Positions 1 through 12,352 are shown, numbered from the stretch's first letter. The stretch is 64,000 nucleotides of DNA from Haematococcus lacustris (GCA_030144725.1 JASKMD010000004.1:4809853-4873852), one strand, 5' to 3'. Numbers and translations are program-made. Notes: generated by a model not told the origin, from the sequence alone.

Positions 1-637
1 GCCCTGTGTTTTGCCTACACCCAGACCCACTGCTGCCACCTGACCAGGCCTGCCCCGGTCTGACCTGCATGAGTGACCTGAAGGTGGCCAGTGTGACCCT
101 GGGTGCCTCCGCCTCCTCTTCTGCATCTGCCCCTTCAGCTGCAGCGGCGGTGGGGACTGCAGCGTACAGGCAGCAGCAGGGCAGGGCAGGGCAGGACAAG
201 CAGGCAGGCCGGTGGGCTGCAGCATGTTTGGGGGGGTGGCACCAGGTTAGGCAGCCGCAGGTGAGCAGAATGACCACCCTGCAGCAGCCACAGGGGGGGC
301 ACCCTGTGTTAGGCAGCACCCTGTGTCGAACATCCCCTGGCAGACTGCAGATGAGCACCAGCCTGTCATTAGAAGCACCCTGTCAAGCCGCCCCTGATAC
401 AGGTCTGCCCCCCACCCCACCTGCCCCACACTGCCTTACCCGGCCCTCTGCCTGCCCACGTGCCCACAGTCCCCATTCACTGCCTAGGTGCCGCCCCTGA
501 CCTCTGCCTGCCCGTGCCCACCTTGCCCTTCAGCTGCCAAGGTGCAACCCCTGACCTCTCCTTGACATCGCCCTGCCCACAGGCCTCCCCTGCTTCTTCA
601 TTGCCCTCTGCCTGCCCATGCACCCCCCCCACCCCAC

Positions 638-856
638 CTTCTTCCGGAATTGCCCCTGGTGCCTCCCCTGGTGCTGCCGCTGCGGGCTGTGCAGGCAGCC
701 CCTGCCCCTTGGCCTTGAAGGCTGGCGCCAGCGCCTCCACGTCCAGCTCCTGGTCGGACAGCAGCATGTCGCGCAGCTCATAGTACTCGGCCTTGTGCTC
801 CTCGGTCGCGGCAAACGCCAGCTGCAGCGAGCTCTGCACCTCAGACACCTGCAGCC

Positions 857-906
<50 letters not shown>

Positions 907-1022
907 GGTGTGCCAAAAATACACATGATAGAAATATGATATCTCTGAGGTGCAAGACATAGTTTTTTTTGATAAGAGAAAGCCGAAGCCATCATTACGT
1001 ACGTGCTGTGGCTGCCACCTCA

Positions 1023-1059
<37 letters not shown>

Positions 1060-2133
1060 CGTGTCAGTTTTCCAAGATGTATCATTTAATTTAAGTTAAT
1101 TATATAATGGCTGCCACCTCATGGCTATACGCCCAGGCACATCAGAGTGGGTGAAGGTGGGCCCTTCATTAAGATCAGGCCTGCTGCATGGGTGCATGCC
1201 CAGGCATGTTTGTGGCTGGGCGCTGGTTATCCCAACGCCAGCAGCATAGCATGGCCTGACAGTGACCCAGCTGCCCTTGCCCTTGGTCCTGCCCCTTGCC
1301 CTGGCCTGCCCCAGCTGCTCTGCCTGCCCCCACCAGGTGGTCGTAGTCCTCATTGGCCACCAGCTCATGCAGCTCAGTGCCAGGCTCCACGTCCCCGGCC
1401 TTGTCAGCCATCACCACCTGTAGGGATGGGGGGGAGGGGGGAGGGGGACAGGCTGAGGGGGGGAGGGGGACAGGCTGAGGGGGGGAGGGGGACCCCAAGG
1501 CACCCAGTCAGCCAAGCAGCAGGCAGCGGGCCAGCCAGGGGGGCGGGGTCAGGGGCAGGCCCTTCATTCTGTTGGCCAGGCAGGCAGGAGCCACCCCTGT
1601 GGCTCCCCACCTCATCCGCCCCCCCCCCCCCCTCATCAGCTGCCTCCCACCTCCCCTCCCCCCCTCCACCCACCTCCAGCAAGCCCGGGTCCCCGTACAG
1701 CCTGGTCAGCGTGCACAAGGAGGCCAGGTAGCTGGCCAGGATGGCGCCCACACGGTGCTGGTACTCCTCCCCTGCCGGCTGGCACCACAGCTGCCCTGAC
1801 CTGCTGTCCAGCAGCAGCTCCAGCTCAAACAGCGCCCGGCTGGCCCCCCCTGCCGCCACCCCCCCCTCCGCCCCCGCTTGCGGCCCTGCCCCGCTGCCCC
1901 CCTCCCCCTCCTCTGGACCCGTCTGTGACGCCTGGAGGGCAGGCGGGGGGGTGGGGGGGGGAGGCTGGTGGCACACCGCGGCGAGCAGCTCGCGCACTGT
2001 CTCCAGCAGCACGGTGCGCAGCGTGGCGCAGACCATGTAGTCGCTCATGCGGATGTAGGCCAGCAGGCGGCGCTGCTCAGAGCGCCTGGTGGCAGCGATG
2101 GTGTACAGCCAACCCTGGGGGGCGGCGGCAGCA

Positions 2134-2164
<31 letters not shown>

Positions 2165-3627
2165 TGGGGGAGGGGGTAGGGGTTGGGGTGGAGGGGGGGT
2201 CAGGCAGCAGATTAGCGGGGGGGGGGGACTGGGCTGGCGGCAGGGGCAGGGTGGGGGGCGCACAGGGGGGGGCTGCAGTACTGGCAGGTGGGTAGGGAGA
2301 GATCTGAAGGTTGGTCTGCAGGGAGAGGGTGGAGCAGCAGGGGGCGGCTGCTGGCACAGCTGCAGGGGAGGGGGAGGGGGGTGGCAAAGGGGGGGGGCAG
2401 GCAGTGGCGGGGGGAGAACAGGGCAAGTGGGTGGGGGGGGCAGGGTGGGGAAGCAGCAGGGATCAGGGATTTCCTGTCTCAGTCAAGGATGCTACTGGTG
2501 GGGGGGTGACTGTGCAGGACCTGCAGGTTCAGGGGGGTCAGGGTGGAGCAGCAGGGGGGGGAGCAGCAGGGGAGGGAGCAGCAGGGAAACCTCACTGGTG
2601 AAGGGTGACTGTGCCGGGCCCACAGGGGGGTCAGGGGGGTCAGGGGGGTCAGGCAGCTTACCCTGGCTGCGTCAGAGTCGGCCGGGTCCTTGTCCTTGAT
2701 CAGGACTGACTGGTGCGTCGCCTTGGCCTCACCCAGCATGTGCATGGCCTCGCCCTCCTCATGCTTCTTGTGGAATTCCTGGGGCAGGGGGGGCAGGGGG
2801 GGGCAGGCAGCAGGCAAGTCAGGGGGGGGGCAGGCAGCAGGAAAGCTGCAAGCCCCACCAGGGGAGGGGCTGCTGCTAGCCCTGGTCAGGCGCCCATGCC
2901 CAAGCCAGGCCATGCAACTCTGCCGACACCCCCACCCCTGCACCAGGCAGTGCCCCGGCACCATGCACCCCCTGCCGCCCCCCTTGCACCTGCCTGCTGA
3001 CCTGCCCCACCTGGCCCCCCCTGCCCCCCCTTGGCCCCCCCTGCCGCCCCTTGGCCCCCCCTGCCGCCCCTTGGCCCCCCCTGCCCCCCCTTGGCCCCCC
3101 CTGCCCCCCCTTGGCCCCCCCTGCCCCCCCTTGGCCCCCCCTGCCCCCCCTAGTGCCCCTGGTTCCCCCTGCCTGCTGACCTGCAGCCGCTCCTCCATGT
3201 GCATGAGGTCGTCCCTGCACGCTCCCAGCACACTGCGCAGGCTGGCCTGGTGGAAGGCGGCCAGCTCCTCCTCGCAGACCAGCTGCTGCTCCACCTGCTG
3301 ACCCACAAACTCCTGCAGCTTGTAGCAGTGCCCGGGATGCAGCGCGTGCAGCCGCCTAGCGCTCAGGTCCAGGCACAACGAGTGCAGCCTGGGGCAACAG
3401 GCAGCAAGGGGTGGGGTGGCGGGGAGGGTCAACAGCCAGCGGGGGGCCGGGGGGGGGGGCAGCCAGCAGGGGGGGTAGCCCTGGTCGTGATCACATGTGT
3501 GTTGCTCTAGGCAGAAATGGAAAGTATGCTCCTGGTACAGCAGCAGCACAAAGCAGAAAACATGACAACCAATTACGTCATAGTGTGATGCCAATGTGAT
3601 GAGAATGCAGCAAACAGCTCAGCGTAC

Positions 3628-3666
<39 letters not shown>

Positions 3667-6600
3667 AGCACTAGCAGCATCAGCATCAGCAGCAAGGTGC
3701 TTCCAGCTGTCCCAGCCCTGCATGGAGTGTGGTCCACTGACTCACTGGCGCATGGGCTTCTGGAACACAGGGCTGAGCATGAACAGGTTCTTCTGCAGAG
3801 CAGCCTTGGCTGCGCTGAACTTTGCCTCGTTCACCGCCTTCTTCCACAGCCTGAACCCCTTCCACAGCTTGTACAGGCGGAAGATGCGCAGCTGCTTGAG
3901 CGCCCCGAACAGCTGCAGCTCACGCTCCCACTGGTTAAGGGCTGCAGGCCAGGGGGCGGGGCAGCAGGGGGAGGGGGGCGGAGGGGCAGCAGGGGTGAAT
4001 GCGCAGGGAGGCAAGGGGGCAAGGTCAGGCAGCAGGGGTGGATTGCTGAGGGAGGCGAGGGGAGGGGCGGAGGGGCAGCAGGACAGTCCAGCTGCTGCAG
4101 GCCTGCAGGGGGTGCAGGGGCATTGGCTGGCCTGGGCCTGAGCGGCAGGTAGCCGTAGAGGCCTGCAGGGGGTGCAGGGGCAGGGGCCTGACTGCCTGTC
4201 TGTTCTGTGCAGTTGAGAGGCAGGGGCCTGACTGGCCCTGGCCCTGCCTGGCTGTATCCCTGCCAGCACCACTGCAGCCTGTGTCCCTGCCTGCCCCTGC
4301 CTGCCCCTGCAGCCTGCCCCTGCCCGCACCCCTGGCTGCCTGCCCGCACCCCTGCAGCCTTGGAGCCTTTGAGCCCACTCGGGTGCAGTGCAGTGGAGGG
4401 TCAGGGGGGCTGCTGGCTGCTGGCAACGTGCCATGCACACGTCAGCATCAGCTCAGCAATGCATGGCCATCAGCAGCAGGGGGTAGCTGCTAGGTGCAGG
4501 GCTGGGGGGTCTATGGACCCATTGGGAGCAGTGGCGGTTGCTGGCTGGGTATTCAGGACCCCCCCCTGTGCCTACACCCCCACACCCCTGCTGCTGCTGC
4601 TGCCCTGCTGCTGCCCTGCTGCTGCCCTGCTGCTGCCCTGCCGCTGCCCTGCCGCTGCCCTGCCGCTGCCCTGCCGCTGCCCTGCTGCTGCCCTGCTGCT
4701 GCCCTGCTGCTGCCCTGCTGCTGCCCTGCCGCTGCCCTGCCGCTGCCCTGCCGCTGCCCTGCCGCTGCCCTGCCGCTGCCCTGCCGCTGCCCTGCTGCTG
4801 CCCTGCTGCTGCCCTGCCGCTGCCCTGCCGCTGCCCTGCCGCTGCCCTGCCGCTGCCCTGCTGCTGCCCTGCTGCTGCCCTGCCGCTGCCCTGCCGCTGC
4901 CCTGCTGCTGCCCTGCCGCTGCCCTGCTGCTGCCCGGCCGCTGCCCTGCCGCTGCCCTGCTGCTGCCCTGCTGCTGCCCTGCTGCTGCCCTGCTTCTGCC
5001 CTGCTGCTGCCCTGCTGCTGCCCTGCCGCTGCCCTGCTGCTGCCCTGCCGCTGCCCTGCTGCTGCCCTGCCGCTGCCCTGCCGCTGCCCTGCCGCTGCCC
5101 TGCCGCTGCCCTGCTGCTGCCCTGCTGCTGCCCTGCTGCTGCCCTGCTGCTGCCCTGCTGCTGCCCTGCCGCTGCCCTGCCGCTGCCCTGCCGCTGCCCT
5201 GCTGCTGCCCTGCTGCTGCCCTGCTGCTGCCCTGCTGCTGCCCTGCTGCTGCCCTGCTGCTGCCCTGCTGCTGCCCTGCCGCTGCCCTGCCGCTGCCCTG
5301 CCGCTGCCCTGCTGCTGCCCTGCTGCTGCCCTGCTGCTGCCCTGCCGCTGCCCTGCCGCTGCCCTGCCGCTGCCCTGCCGCTGCCCTGCCGCTGCCCTGC
5401 CGCTGCCCTGCTGCTGCCCTGCTGCTGCCCTGCTGCTGCCCTGCTGCTGCCCTGCTGCTGCCCTGCTGCTGCCCTGCTGCTGCCCTGCTGCTGCCCTGCC
5501 GCTGCCCTGCCGCTGCCCTGCCGCTGCCCTGCCGCTGCCCTGCCGCTGCCCTGCCGCTGCCCTGCCGCTGCCCTGCCGCTGCCCTGCTGCTGCCCTGCTG
5601 CTGCCCTGCTGCTGCCCTGCCGCTGCCCTGCCGCTGCCCTGCTGCTGCCCTGCCGCTGCCCTGCTGCTGCCCTGCTGCTGCCCTGCTGCTGCCCTGCTGC
5701 TGCCCTGCCGCTGCCCTGCCGCTGCCCTGCCGCTGCCCTGCCGCTGCCCTGCTGCTGCCCTGCTGCTGCCCTGCCGCTGCCCTGCCGCTGCCCTGCTGCT
5801 GCCCTGCCGCTGCCCTGCTGCTGCCCGGCCGCTGCCCTGCCGCTGCCCTGCTGCTGCCCTGCTGCTGCCCTGCTGCTGCCCTGCTGCTGCCCTGCTGCTG
5901 CCCTGCTGCTGCCCTGCCGCTGCCCTGCTGCTGCCCTGCCGCTGCCCTGCTGCTGCCCTGCCGCTGCCCTGCCGCTGCCCTGCCGCTGCCCTGCCGCTGC
6001 CCTGCTGCTGCCCTGCTGCTGCCCTGCTGCTGCCCTGCTGCTGCCCTGCCGCTGCCCTGCCGCTGCCCTGCCGCTGCCCTGCTGCTGCCCTGCTGCTGCC
6101 CTGCTGCTGCCCTGCTGCTGCCCTGCTGCTGCCCTGCTGCTGCCCTGCTGCTGCCCTGCCGCTGCCCTGCCGCTGCCCTGCCGCTGCCCTGCTGCTGCCC
6201 TGCTGCTGCCCTGCTGCTGCCCTGCCGCTGCCCTGCCGCTGCCCTGCCGCTGCCCTGCTGCTGCCCTGCTGCTGCCCTGCTGCTGCCCTGCCGCTGCCCT
6301 GCCGCTGCCCTGCCGCTGCCCTGCCGCTGCCCTGCCGCTGCCCTGCCGCTGCCCTGCCGCTGCCCTGCCGCTGCCCTGCTGCTGCCCTGCTGCTGCCCTG
6401 CTGCTGCCCTGCTGCTGCCCTGCTGCTGCCCTGCTGCTGCCCTGCTGCTGCCCTGCTGCTGCCCTGCTGCTGCCCTGCTGCTGCCCTGCTGCTGCCCTGC
6501 TGCTGCCCTGCTGCTGCCCTGCCGCTGCCCTGCTGCTGCCCTGCCGCTGCCCTGCTGCTGCCCTGCTGCTGCCCTGCTGCTGCCCTGCTGCTGCCCTGCT

Positions 6601-8506
6601 GCTGCCCTGCTGCTGCCCTGCTGCTGCCCTGCTGCTGCCCTGCCGCTGCCCTGCCGCTGCCCTGCTGCTGCCCTGCTGCTGCCCTGCTGCTGCCCTGCTG
6701 CTGCCCTGCTGCTGCCCTGCTGCTGCCCTGCTGCTGCCCTGCCGCTGCCCTGCTGCTGCCCTGCTGCTGCCCTGCTGCTGCCCTGCTGCTGCCCTGCTGC
6801 TGCCCTGCTGCTGCCCTGCTGCTGCCCTGCCGCTGCCCTGCTGCTGCCCTGCTGCTGCCCTGCTGCTGCCCTGCTGCTGCCCTGCTGCTGCCCTGCTGCT
6901 GCCCTGCTGCTGCCCTGCTGCTGCCCTGCTGCTGCCCTGCTGCTGCCCTGCTGCTGCCCTGCTGCTGCCCTGCCGCTGCCCTGCTGCTGCCCTGCTGCTG
7001 CCCTGCTGCTGCCCTGCTGCTGCCCTGCTGCTGCCCTGCTGCTGCCCTGCTGCTGCCCTGCCGCTGCCCTGCTGCTGCCCTGCTGCTGCCCTGCTGCTGC
7101 CCTGCCGCTGCCCTGCCGCTGCCCTGCTGCTGCCCTGCTGCTGCCCTGCTGCTGCCCTGCTGCTGCCCTGCTGCTGCCCTGCTGCTGCCCTGCCGCTGCC
7201 CTGCTGCTGCCCTGCTGCTGCCCTGCTGCTGCCCTGCTGCTGCCCTGCTGCTGCCCTGCTGCTGCCCTGCTGCTGCCCTGCCGCTGCCCTGCCGCTGCCC
7301 TGCTGCTGCCCTGCTGCTGCCCTGCTGCTGCCCTGCTGCTGCCCTGCTGCTGCCCTGCTGCTGCCCTGCTGCTGCCCTGCTGCTGCCCTGCTGCTGCCCT
7401 GCTGCTGCCCTGCTGCTGCCCTGCTGCTGCCCTGCTGCTGCCCTGCTGCTGCCCTGCCGCTGCCCTGCTGCTGCCCTGCTGCTGCCCTGCTGCTGCCCTG
7501 CTGCTGCCCTGCTGCTGCCCTGCTGCTGCCCTGCCGCTGCCCTGCTGCTGCCCTGCTGCTGCCCTGCTGCTGCCCTGCTGCTGCCCTGCTGCTGCCCTGC
7601 TGCTGCCCTGCTGCTGCCCTGCTGCTGCCCTGCTGCTGCCCTGCTGCTGCCCTGCTGCTGCCCTGCTGCTGCCCTGCTGCTGCCCTGCTGCTGCCCTGCT
7701 GCTGCCCTGCCGCTGCCCTGCTCTGCGCCCTCACTTGCAAAGTCCAGTGTCTGGCCGTCCACGTAGTGCGTGATGCCGCGCACGCTCATGGTGTAGAAGT
7801 CCTGCTGCTGCAGGCTGGCAAAGGGCACCACCTCCAGGGCGTAGGGGTCGTACTGGCTGGGGTTGCGGTCCATGCGCCGCAGGTACACAAAGTCCTCCGT
7901 GTTGGGGTACTCCCTCAGCGTGTAGATTAGCCTGCGGCATTACACAGCACCCGGCCAGGCAGCAGCGGGGGGAGGGCAGGGCCTGGGGGGGGAGGCCAGG
8001 GGGCGTGGTCGGGGTGGGCTGTAGGGGGGCTGCTGGAGGGCTGGGGCCCTGGCAAGCATGGCCAGGCATTGCCTGGTTGGCACGGCCTGGCCATGGCTGG
8101 GTGACCTAGTGTGACCTAGTGTGACCTAGTGTGACCTAGGGAGACCTGACATTGCTTGCTGGCCGCAGCCCCTGGCAGCACCCTGGGCAGTGCCACGCCA
8201 CATGAGCCACCACCCACTGTGCCCAGCCCCTGGCACATGCTGCAGCAAAGCCGACAGTACGTGTGCTGTCGGCAGTGTCCGCAATGCTCTGATGAAGCCC
8301 CATGCGCTGCTGCTGCTGTTGCTGCTGCTGCTCATGCGGCTGCCTGACCCTCCTACCGCCACTGCTGCTGCTGCCTGACCCTGCTGATGTTCAAGCCTGG
8401 CCACATGGCGGTGCCACCCACTTGACGTAAGGCAGCTCTGAGGCCGGTCCCAGCACCTGGGCCGCAGACTTGATGGGCGCCACCCGCTGGCTGCTGTCCA
8501 GCAAAC
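638..8506 (-). CDS. Inner-arm axonemal dynein heavy chain, N-terminal tail (partial at both ends)
   Basis: This gene encodes part of the tail of an axonemal dynein heavy chain of the single-headed DNAH6/DNAH3-like group, a motor of the flagellar inner arm. Exons on the minus strand are 8506-8422, 7931-7735, 3941-3746, 3388-3181, 2778-2662, 2114-1674, 1417-1334 and 848-638 (last end less sure). All splice phases fit. Diagnostic pieces include FYTMSVRGITHYVDG, followed across the intron by NQWERELQLF, RLYKLWKGFRLWKK and LQKNLFMLSPVF, the string usual in this family. IRMSDYMVCATLRTVLLETVRELL-type sequence and ELLLDSRSGQLWCQP come later. The intron between 7735 and 3941 is almost wholly an 11-bp array. 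The motor domain would lie beyond base 1, and the first exons upstream of 8506 were not found. A weak extra exon may lie near 70-140. The dynein assignment is firm. The exact paralogue is inferred. Confidence 0.85.
857..905. repeat. (CAG)n microsatellite in dynein intron
   Basis: Pure CAG/GCA run directly upstream (in gene sense) of the acceptor of the exon starting at 848. A second short run lies at 1023-1058. Confidence 0.9.
3004..3150. repeat. 20-bp C-rich minisatellite in dynein intron
   Basis: Seven or so imperfect copies of a roughly 20-bp C-rich unit (CTGCCCCCCCTTGGCCCCC) lie in the intron between the exons ending at 3181 and starting at 2778. Confidence 0.85.
4588..7723. repeat. 11-bp minisatellite (CTGCTGCCCTG)n in a dynein intron
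   Basis: About 285 copies by length of an 11-bp unit, CTGCTGCCCTG, with a common T-to-C variant CCGCTGCCCTG and rare others (CGG for CTG at 4931-4940 and 5822-5831, one CTTCTG near 4990). It fills most of the dynein intron 7734-3942. Eleven is not a multiple of three and the unit has no stop codon, so it creates very long spurious reading frames on both strands. The pattern of variants shows a large internal duplication (see findings). Confidence 0.97.
8100..8142. repeat. 10-bp tandem repeat
   Basis: Four copies of GTGACCTAGT in the intron between dynein exons 8422 and 7931. A separate 10-bp repeat, GTGTGAGGAA, occurs three times at 8559-8590. Confidence 0.85.
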
Positions 8507-9335
8507 CTGCACGCCACCACCTCAGCTGTCAGCACCAGCCGCCCGCCGCCAGGTTCAAATGTGTGAGGAAGTGTGAGGAAGTGTGAGGAAGGTTATGCGG
8601 GTGGTTGAACGGAAAAAGAAGAAGAGTAAGAAGACGACTATTTCGGCATCGGAGCCCTTGCACCTGAGGTGTCAGCAGCCCAACTTGATAGCTGCGTGGT
8701 GGGTGCAGCTGCCTGGAGACACTGGGTGCATGGCGCGCTGTGTGGAGCTGCACCTGAGCACCTGCCCCTGAGCCCCCTGTGTCTGTAGTGCACTCCTGTA
8801 GAGCCTGATCAAGCTGAAAGAAATAAAAAATAAAAATAAAAATAAAGAAAGCACCCCCCTCGCCATTGTGTGTGCCTCAAGGGAGGAGAGTAGCCTCTGG
8901 GCAGGGCACCCTGGCTACCCTCCACCAGGGAGGGGGGCTGCCAGGGGCCAGCACCCAGTGGCCATGTCAACACCTCCCCCCCTGATGAGCTGTGTCTGTA
9001 GTGCACCCAGAGCCAGCTGTGGAACTGAGCTGACCTAAGCTGGCTGTGTCTGCATTGCAGCACATGACCGCCTGGTTTCGCGAGTGCAACCCACCCCAGC
9101 AGTACAACCTACCAAAACAACAATGTCCGTGTTTAACCCCATAGACTGTAAGCTCCCAGCTAAGCCAGAGCTGCCCACCTGGCTGTATGGGTGGCCGCTC
9201 TGCTGCCCTGCTCAGCTTTGCACCAGAGCCCCGCAAGGGGACGGCGGCAATGCCGGGCGGCTTGTGCTCCAGAGGGGGCAGCTCCGCATTGGGAAAGCCG
9301 GGCCCCGGCAGGTCTTGCCGCAGACTAGGCACCTG

Positions 9336-9367
9336 AGGGTTAGGATTAGGGTTAGGGTTAGGGTTAG
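9336..9367. repeat. Interstitial telomere-like repeat (TTAGGG)n
   Basis: Four near-perfect TTAGGG units, one degenerate, in non-coding sequence. The motif agrees with the TTAGGG-type telomere reported for some chlamydomonadalean algae. Confidence 0.7.
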
Positions 9368-9554
9368 TAAGGCAGGTTTACCCAGGTTAACAAGGCAGGC
9401 AGGGTAACCCAGGTTAGCAAGGCAGGCTAGCCATGGCTGAAGGCACGCTGGGACACCACCCCTGGAGAGGGGACCTGGTTCTGCACTATCAACGCTATCA
9501 GGGAGATGCTGGGAATACGTATTGCATGTCTTTAACGTGGCGGTGGCATCGCAC

Positions 9555-9690
9555 CTGGATGGCTGCCTGCAATGAGCTGCGGAGCTGTTGGGTTTTCTGT
9601 GCCAGAAATGTCTTCTCCAGCTGAGGCAGTGCTGCCCGTACGCCCTGGACGTCGTGGAGACACACTTTCTTATAAAGGGCATGGCTTTGC
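9555..9690 (-). other. Unrecognised exon-like segment
   Basis: A minus-strand open stretch reads KVCLHDVQGVRAALPQLEK and then FLAQKTQQLRSSLQAAIQ, and ends at a plausible donor (CAG|GTGCGA, exon end 9555). The residue mix looks like a helical coding exon and is unlike the surrounding repeats. I see no convincing start or neighbouring exon and do not recognise the family. It lies upstream of the dynein exons on the same strand, but nothing links it to them. The rest of 8507-10562 shows no gene I can support. Confidence 0.25.
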
Positions 9691-10562
9691 CTCACTGACT
9701 AACACATGCCTGAAAGCCACCCCCCCTGACCTGGCCTGCGACCTGAGGCTTGCGAAACTTGGGGCTGAACACTGGAGCCCCTAGTCGAGACTGAAGATAC
9801 AGCTGTTGCTGCAGGGGGCTTGTGAAGGCCCGGGGCTGCACAACATGTTGGACCCAAAAGATTCGAAACAATTGATTGCGTGTTCAGTTGGCTGCAGAGC
9901 ACGGTACCTGCGCGGCCTGGGCATCCTCCTCCTCGCCCATTTGATAACTTAGAACCGTCCGGCGAAGCTAAATACTGAGTATCGCTGGCATAGCGCCACT
10001 TATTACTTCACTGCGCGACTGGCATAGAGCTGCATTTTCAATCCATATATTACACGGCGGGTTCTGCGAGCGACGGCAGCGATCGTACCTATGCGATGGA
10101 GTATGCTGTGTTCTGTATTGACGAAGATTGCGTCCAGCTTTGAGAGTGTCGAGACGGGCCTAGGTGGGCAATCGAGACGGGGTTACGTCCCAGGGAGCCC
10201 AGCAGCTGCCTGGGCCAGCCCGCCAGACCCTGGTGCCCCACCTGAGCTGGCCATGCAAGCGGAGTAGGGAAGGGGCTGAAGGGGAAAAGCTCAGGTTGAA
10301 AATACACGGTTGTGTGACGCTGCCACACTGCAATGGGACACTGCAGTCTGAAGCTGAGGCCATAGTCCATCCTTGCCTGGCTCGATGAGTGGGTGATACC
10401 TCAGACGGCCCGTGTCAGGTCCTACCACTACCCAGACGATGCAGCTAGCGGCTGGCGCTGGGGTGGGGTGCAGAGTGAAGCTCCTTGCCGGGCAAGCCAT
10501 CCAGCCTATCAGATGCTTTGACAACAACGCCGCAGCAAATCTTTTCCCCTTCAGCGCTATTG

Positions 10563-10794
10563 TCCCTCACTAGGGCCACCATTTGAGCCGGATCAGAAGC
10601 TAGCAGCCACTAGCAACCACTAACTAGATCCGACTCAAACAGTGTGGCTGTGTGGAGTAAACCCAGTGCACATGGCACATGAGCCGCCTACCACCTACAT
10701 GATTGCCTGACCCGAGGGCTATGCAGTAGAGTTGGCATGACAAAACATGCACTAATTGTAAGCTGATGACAGCTCAACAAAGGGGGGCCACACA
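10563..10794 (-). ncRNA. Conserved right end of Fanzor copy A, candidate guide-RNA scaffold
   Basis: This stretch follows the Fanzor A stop codon and matches the equivalent stretch after copies C (59231-59487) and D (53181-53400). Similarity starts abruptly at TCCCTCACTAGGGCC in all three, with unrelated sequence outside it, so 10563 marks the element's end. Just inside is an inverted repeat (arms near 10579-10594 and 10626-10640, CCATTTGAGCCGGATC against GATCCGACTCAAA). In known Fanzor and TnpB systems the guide RNA comes from the right end and the guide lies just outside it. The RNA role here is inferred. Confidence 0.4.
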
Positions 10795-12352
10795 TTAATG
10801 TGCCGCAGCAGGCTGCTGCTGCTGCTGGGCCTTGGGTGGCTTGTCTCGCAGCCGCTTGTACCCGTGCTCAGGGTACTCCTTGCCCTTGGCTGGCAGCGCT
10901 CCCTGGTCTGGCCAGTAGCACAGCTCCAGCGGCCGCCACCTGCTCTCCCCAATGCGCTGCATGTTCAGCGCTGCATTGCAGTCCCTGTCCAGCCACCTGC
11001 CTGGCTGTGGTGCTGGCTTGGCTTTGGCAGCCTTGCCCTTGCCCTTGCCCTTGGTGGGCTCAGCTGCCGGCTTGCTGCGCTTGGCTGGAGGGGGAGTGCT
11101 GGGCCCTGGCTCTGAGGCTGCTGGCTGTGTGGCTGCCTGGCTGCTGCGTGGGGGCTGTGGGGGCTTTCGGGGGGCCACTACTGAGCACCACATCAGGCCC
11201 CGCACTGGCTGGCCACGCTCCTGGCTCCAGGCTGGGCGCACCAGGCGGGGTTCCACCTGCCCTGCTGTGGGCTTCCAGCCTGCAGGCCTTGTGGCACTGA
11301 GTGTGTTCAGCTCCTCCTCACAGGGCTGCTGGCCATTCACTGCTGAGCTGACCCGGCTGGTGCGGTGCTCATCCACGAGCACCACCCTGCCCCGCAGCTG
11401 GTCTGGGCCCCTGGGCCTGCACACCACCTTGCGGCAAGCACGCAACACCGCGTCAGCACCCCACCCACCCCCAGTGCCAATGGTAGCTGCTCCAAAGAAG
11501 ACCACCAACTGCTTGGCACGGTTGTGGCGCTTCATGGACAACTCAGCCATCCCCTTCTCCAACTGCAGCCATGCACACAAGACACACACAGGGTGGCTGA
11601 CATGGTGGCACACGGTTAGGCATGGCACAGTCAACTACTCCTTCATGTCATGCCCAACCCACCACCTCTCAGTCCCTTACCCTCCCTCCCACACACCTAC
11701 CCACCCACCCACCCTCACCTTGTTGAAGAACTGCTCCAGCGCACGGTCCTGGGCTCCGTACAGCCTCAGCCGCTGCCGTGCCCACTTGGGGTCCAGGTAT
11801 ACCTCCCACACCGCATCCCAGGTGGCCAGGGTGACGGTGATGTGCTTCAGGTTGGCCTCCAGGGAGGTGCCGGCTGAGCTTGCTGCTGCCAGGTGCTGGA
11901 GGTGGGGCTTGATCGGTGCTAGCCACCGCTCTGTGTCACGGCGGGCATTGTTCAGGCCGCTGGCATGCTTCACCTCACCCTTGGTCAACTTCCACCGGCG
12001 CAGCTGGTCTGCCATGAGCTGGCCTGACTGCGGATCCCACACACCCGAGGCTGCGCTGACTGCCTGGGTGACGCCGGGGTCGATGCCCACCCCAATCTGT
12101 GTGTCTGTGTTAAACACAAACTCACGCATCTCAGCTATGCCCCTGCCTATGTGGGGGAGTCCCACTGCATGGGCCGCTGCGGCTGCTGCACTTGGGCGGC
12201 TGCTGGTGATGCTGCTGCTGCTGGCAGCTGGAGGTGGGGCTGGAGGAGAGGGAAGGGGGCGCGTGTAGTGCACGCACACGCTGACACCATCTGTGTCCAC
12301 CAACATCTCAAAAGCAAGCCCCTGGTTGGCAAGTCTGCCCGTGTTGAACCAC
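10795..12352 (-). CDS. Fanzor (eukaryotic TnpB-like RNA-guided nuclease), copy A, N-terminus not found
   Basis: This is a homologue of Fanzor, the eukaryotic relative of TnpB/IS605 OrfB, a RuvC nuclease guided by an RNA and carried by transposons. Two exons, 12352-11719 and 11562-10795, give 466 codons in frame. In order they show TDGVSVCVHYTRP, RuvC-I as GVGIDPGVTQAV (catalytic Asp), a helical block ending near RLRLYGAQDRAL, RuvC-II as VVLVDEHRTSRVSS (Glu) and RuvC-III as WLDRDCNAALNM (Asp). The Cys pairs expected in the zinc ribbon are missing. A Lys/Pro-rich insert with a KGKGKGK run precedes RuvC-III, and a Gln-rich tail ends the protein. The first 200-plus residues found in copy B are missing. 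An acceptor at 12353-12355 suggests an upstream exon, but a transposon sits at 12454. The visible RuvC exons have no break. Function is inferred from the family. Confidence 0.82.

Noticed and set aside
4207..7930. Reading frames over 1000 codons on both strands
   Set aside because: They are made by an 11-bp repeat with no stop codon, all frames give the same PAAALLLPCCC- or AAAGQQQGSS-like unit, and the region is an intron of the dynein gene.
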